A DNA stretch of 6,012 nt from Gammaproteobacteria bacterium (GTDB taxonomy: Bacteria > Pseudomonadota > Gammaproteobacteria > Methylococcales > Methylomonadaceae). Positions 4,241-6,012 of this stretch are shown piece by piece. Numbering within the stretch: position 1 is the stretch's first letter; each line of letters opens with the position of its first letter. The position numbers were made by a program, and so were the translations under genes. The notes under the pieces were generated by a model, which saw nothing but the letters and a program-made list of their open reading frames with translations, was not told the origin of the DNA and did no database searches. Where the stretch lies: positions 1 to 6,012 of the forward strand of contig JAJRWJ010000040.1 in NCBI GenBank assembly GCA_024276805.1, given 5' to 3'.

Positions 4241-6012
4241 AATTTACCGACATTTTCATACAACGCCCGGTTTTAGCCAGTGTTATCAGCCTGCTGATTC
4301 TGGCGCTGGGATTGCGTTCGATAACGGCGTTGGAACTGCGTCAATATCCAAAGACTGAAGATACCGTCATCACGGTGACCACTGCCTATCCAGGGGCAGA
4401 CAGTGAATTGATCAAGGGTTTTATCACCACGCCGTTGCAGCAGGCAATTGCCGAGGCCGATGGTATCGATTATTTGTCTTCCAGCAGCCGTCAGGGCAGT
4501 TCAACGATCGAAGCGCATATGCGCCTCAATTACAGTCCCGATGCCGCGGTCGCGGAAATTCAGGCCAAGGTGGCGAGTCAGCGCAATGTGTTGCCATCCG
4601 CCGCAGAAGACCCGGTCATTGATTCACAGACCGGCGACAGGACCGCGCTGATGTACTTGGCGTTATACAGCGATGCCATGACCCCTTCACAAATCAGTGA
4701 TTACATGCTGCGGGTGGTACAGCCTGAAATGCAGGCATTATCCGGTGTCGGCAAGGCGCAATTGCTGGGTAACAAAACCTTTGCCATGCGTATCTGGCTG
4801 GATCCACAGCGGATGGCTGCGCTGGCAATAACGGCGGACGATGTAGAGCAGGCGTTGCGTGACAATAATTACCTTTCCGCTGCCGGTCAGACCAAGGGTC
4901 GATTTGTCAGGATTGACCTGCGTGCAACAACAGACTTGAACGACACGCAGGGATTCCGGGAGCTGGTGGTCGGCAAGCGCAATGAGGGACTGATTCGTTT
5001 AGGCGATATCGCCGACATAAAGCTGGGCAGTGAAGATTATGATGCGCTCAACTGGTATAAAGGCAAGGTCGCCATATTCATGGGCATAAAACAGTCCCCG
5101 GGAGCGAATCCATTGATGGTGGCGCAGCGAGTACATGGGAAATTGCAGGAATTGCAAAAAAACTTGCCGGAAGGGCTGCATATATTGTTGCCCTATGATG
5201 CCAGTCAGTTTATTCAGGATTCCATAGACGAGGTTTTGCGGACCCTGGTTGAAGCGGTCATGATCGTGATTTTGATTATTTATTTGTCACTGGGTTCGTT
5301 GCGGGCGGCGCTGGTGCCTTCGGTGGCAGTGCCGTTGTCACTGATCGGCGGTACCTTCCTGATGTTGCTGCTGGGGTTTTCCATCAATCTGCTGACCATG
5401 TTGGCGATGGTGCTGGGCATCGGACTGGTGGTCGATGATGCAATTATCATCGTCGAGAATGTACATCGACATATCGAATTGGGTTCTTCCCGGTTTCAGG
5501 CTGCTATCGATGCTGCGCGAGAGCTGGTGCTGCCAATCATCGCGACCACCGTCGCGTTGTTTGCCGTGTACATACCGATTGGTTTCATGGGTGGCCTGGT
5601 TGGAACGTTATTTACCGAGTTCGCTTTTTCACTGGTGGGCGCCGTCATCGTCTCCAGCATCGTCGCCCTGACGCTTTCTCCCATGCTCAGCTCCAAGGTG
5701 CTGAAAACCAAGGGAACTGGCGGTCAATTTGAACGGGCGGTCGAACGGGCCTTTAACGGACTGGCGAAAAAATACCAGCGCCAGTTGCATCGGGTTCTGG
5801 TATATCCCTGGTTGGTTGTCGGGTTTGCCTTGCTGGTCATGATCGGTATCTATTTTATGTTTACCATGTCCCAGAAAGAACTGGCGCCGACAGAGGACCA
5901 AAGCATTCTGTTTTTCATGGCGACCGGACCACAGACTGCAACGCTGGCGTATAATGAAGTCTACTCCCGGGAGCTGTTGAAACAGTTCGAGAGCATCCCC
6001 GAATACAGGGAA
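4237..6012 (+). CDS. RND efflux permease, HAE1 family, MexI-like (C-terminus beyond window)
   Basis: Proton-driven inner-membrane pump, N-terminal 592 residues visible of an expected total of about 1000. The GTG start at 4237 overlaps the adaptor stop (GTGA), implying translational coupling. It gives the conserved beginning KFTDIFIQRPVLASVISLL, whereas the next in-frame ATG (4519) would delete the first helix. Visible parts are TM1 (about 9-28), the periplasmic porter region with Q-Y-P-x-T-E and TTPLQQAIAEADGIDYLSSSS, TM2-TM6 (about 336-485) and TM7 (about 528-546). TM4 carries the proton-relay pair D400-D401 in GIGLVVDDAIIIVEN, equivalent to AcrB D407/D408, followed by HRHIE. The sequence pattern is that of hydrophobe/amphiphile pumps of the MexI type and not CusA-type metal pumps, so its position beside copper genes does not by itself indicate copper export. 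The frame is open throughout to the window end. Confidence 0.93.
   Translation, partial: MKFTDIFIQRPVLASVISLLILALGLRSITALELRQYPKTEDTVITVTTAYPGADSELIKGFITTPLQQAIAEADGIDYLSSSSRQGSSTIEAHMRLNYSPDAAVAEIQAKVASQRNVLPSAAEDPVIDSQTGDRTALMYLALYSDAMTPSQISDYMLRVVQPEMQALSGVGKAQLLGNKTFAMRIWLDPQRMAALAITADDVEQALRDNNYLSAAGQTKGRFVRIDLRATTDLNDTQGFRELVVGKRNEGLIRLGDIADIKLGSEDYDALNWYKGKVAIFMGIKQSPGANPLMVAQRVHGKLQELQKNLPEGLHILLPYDASQFIQDSIDEVLRTLVEAVMIVILIIYLSLGSLRAALVPSVAVPLSLIGGTFLMLLLGFSINLLTMLAMVLGIGLVVDDAIIIVENVHRHIELGSSRFQAAIDAARELVLPIIATTVALFAVYIPIGFMGGLVGTLFTEFAFSLVGAVIVSSIVALTLSPMLSSKVLKTKGTGGQFERAVERAFNGLAKKYQRQLHRVLVYPWLVVGFALLVMIGIYFMFTMSQKELAPTEDQSILFFMATGPQTATLAYNEVYSRELLKQFESIPEYRE

Noticed and set aside
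4237..6012. CusA-type copper/silver RND pump, suggested by proximity to copCD
   Set aside because: The N-terminus, porter region and TM4 VVDDAI motif follow the HAE1 drug-efflux pattern, and MexI-like similarity is stronger; heavy-metal pump features were not seen in the visible part.

Overview
The window holds two divergently oriented gene groups separated by about 770 bp of repeat-rich, apparently non-coding DNA. The gene types (CopC/CopD, a tripartite RND efflux pump) and the intermediate base composition suggest a Gram-negative proteobacterium. A gammaproteobacterium, possibly a methylotroph or methanotroph, is my best guess, but this rests on general resemblance and not on any diagnostic gene.

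Left half (minus strand, read from about 2368 down to 35): a tight three-gene operon. It begins with a secreted or outer-membrane protein of unknown function (316 aa, probably a beta-barrel), followed after 3 bp by copC (periplasmic Cu(II)-binding protein), then after 12 bp by copD (multi-pass inner-membrane protein). Together these look like a copper-handling unit: CopC binds Cu(II) in the periplasm through its mature N-terminal His and a D-x-H motif, CopD is the usual membrane partner, and the first protein may be an outer-membrane or surface component. Both the first protein and CopC are predicted to start with His after signal-peptide removal.

Middle (2369-3139): the divergent intergenic region. 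Next to the copper operon is an AT-rich leader of about 90 bp. It is followed by two diverged copies of a palindromic intergenic repeat (about 2521-2619 and 2829-2900). The first copy carries an extra 26-bp palindrome inside the loop of its main hairpin. The second copy opens a run of five hairpins packed end to end (2831-2979, only one unpaired base between neighbours). A separate REP-like hairpin with an adjoining GGAG tetranucleotide (minus strand) lies at 3017-3038. This block is the most unusual part of the window.

Right half (plus strand, 3140 to the window end): an RND-type efflux operon. It encodes a membrane-fusion (adaptor) protein of 366 aa, whose stop overlaps by 4 bases the GTG start of an HAE1-family RND permease resembling MexI. 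The permease is cut off by the window edge after 592 residues. No outer-membrane channel gene is in view, and no regulator of either operon is present.
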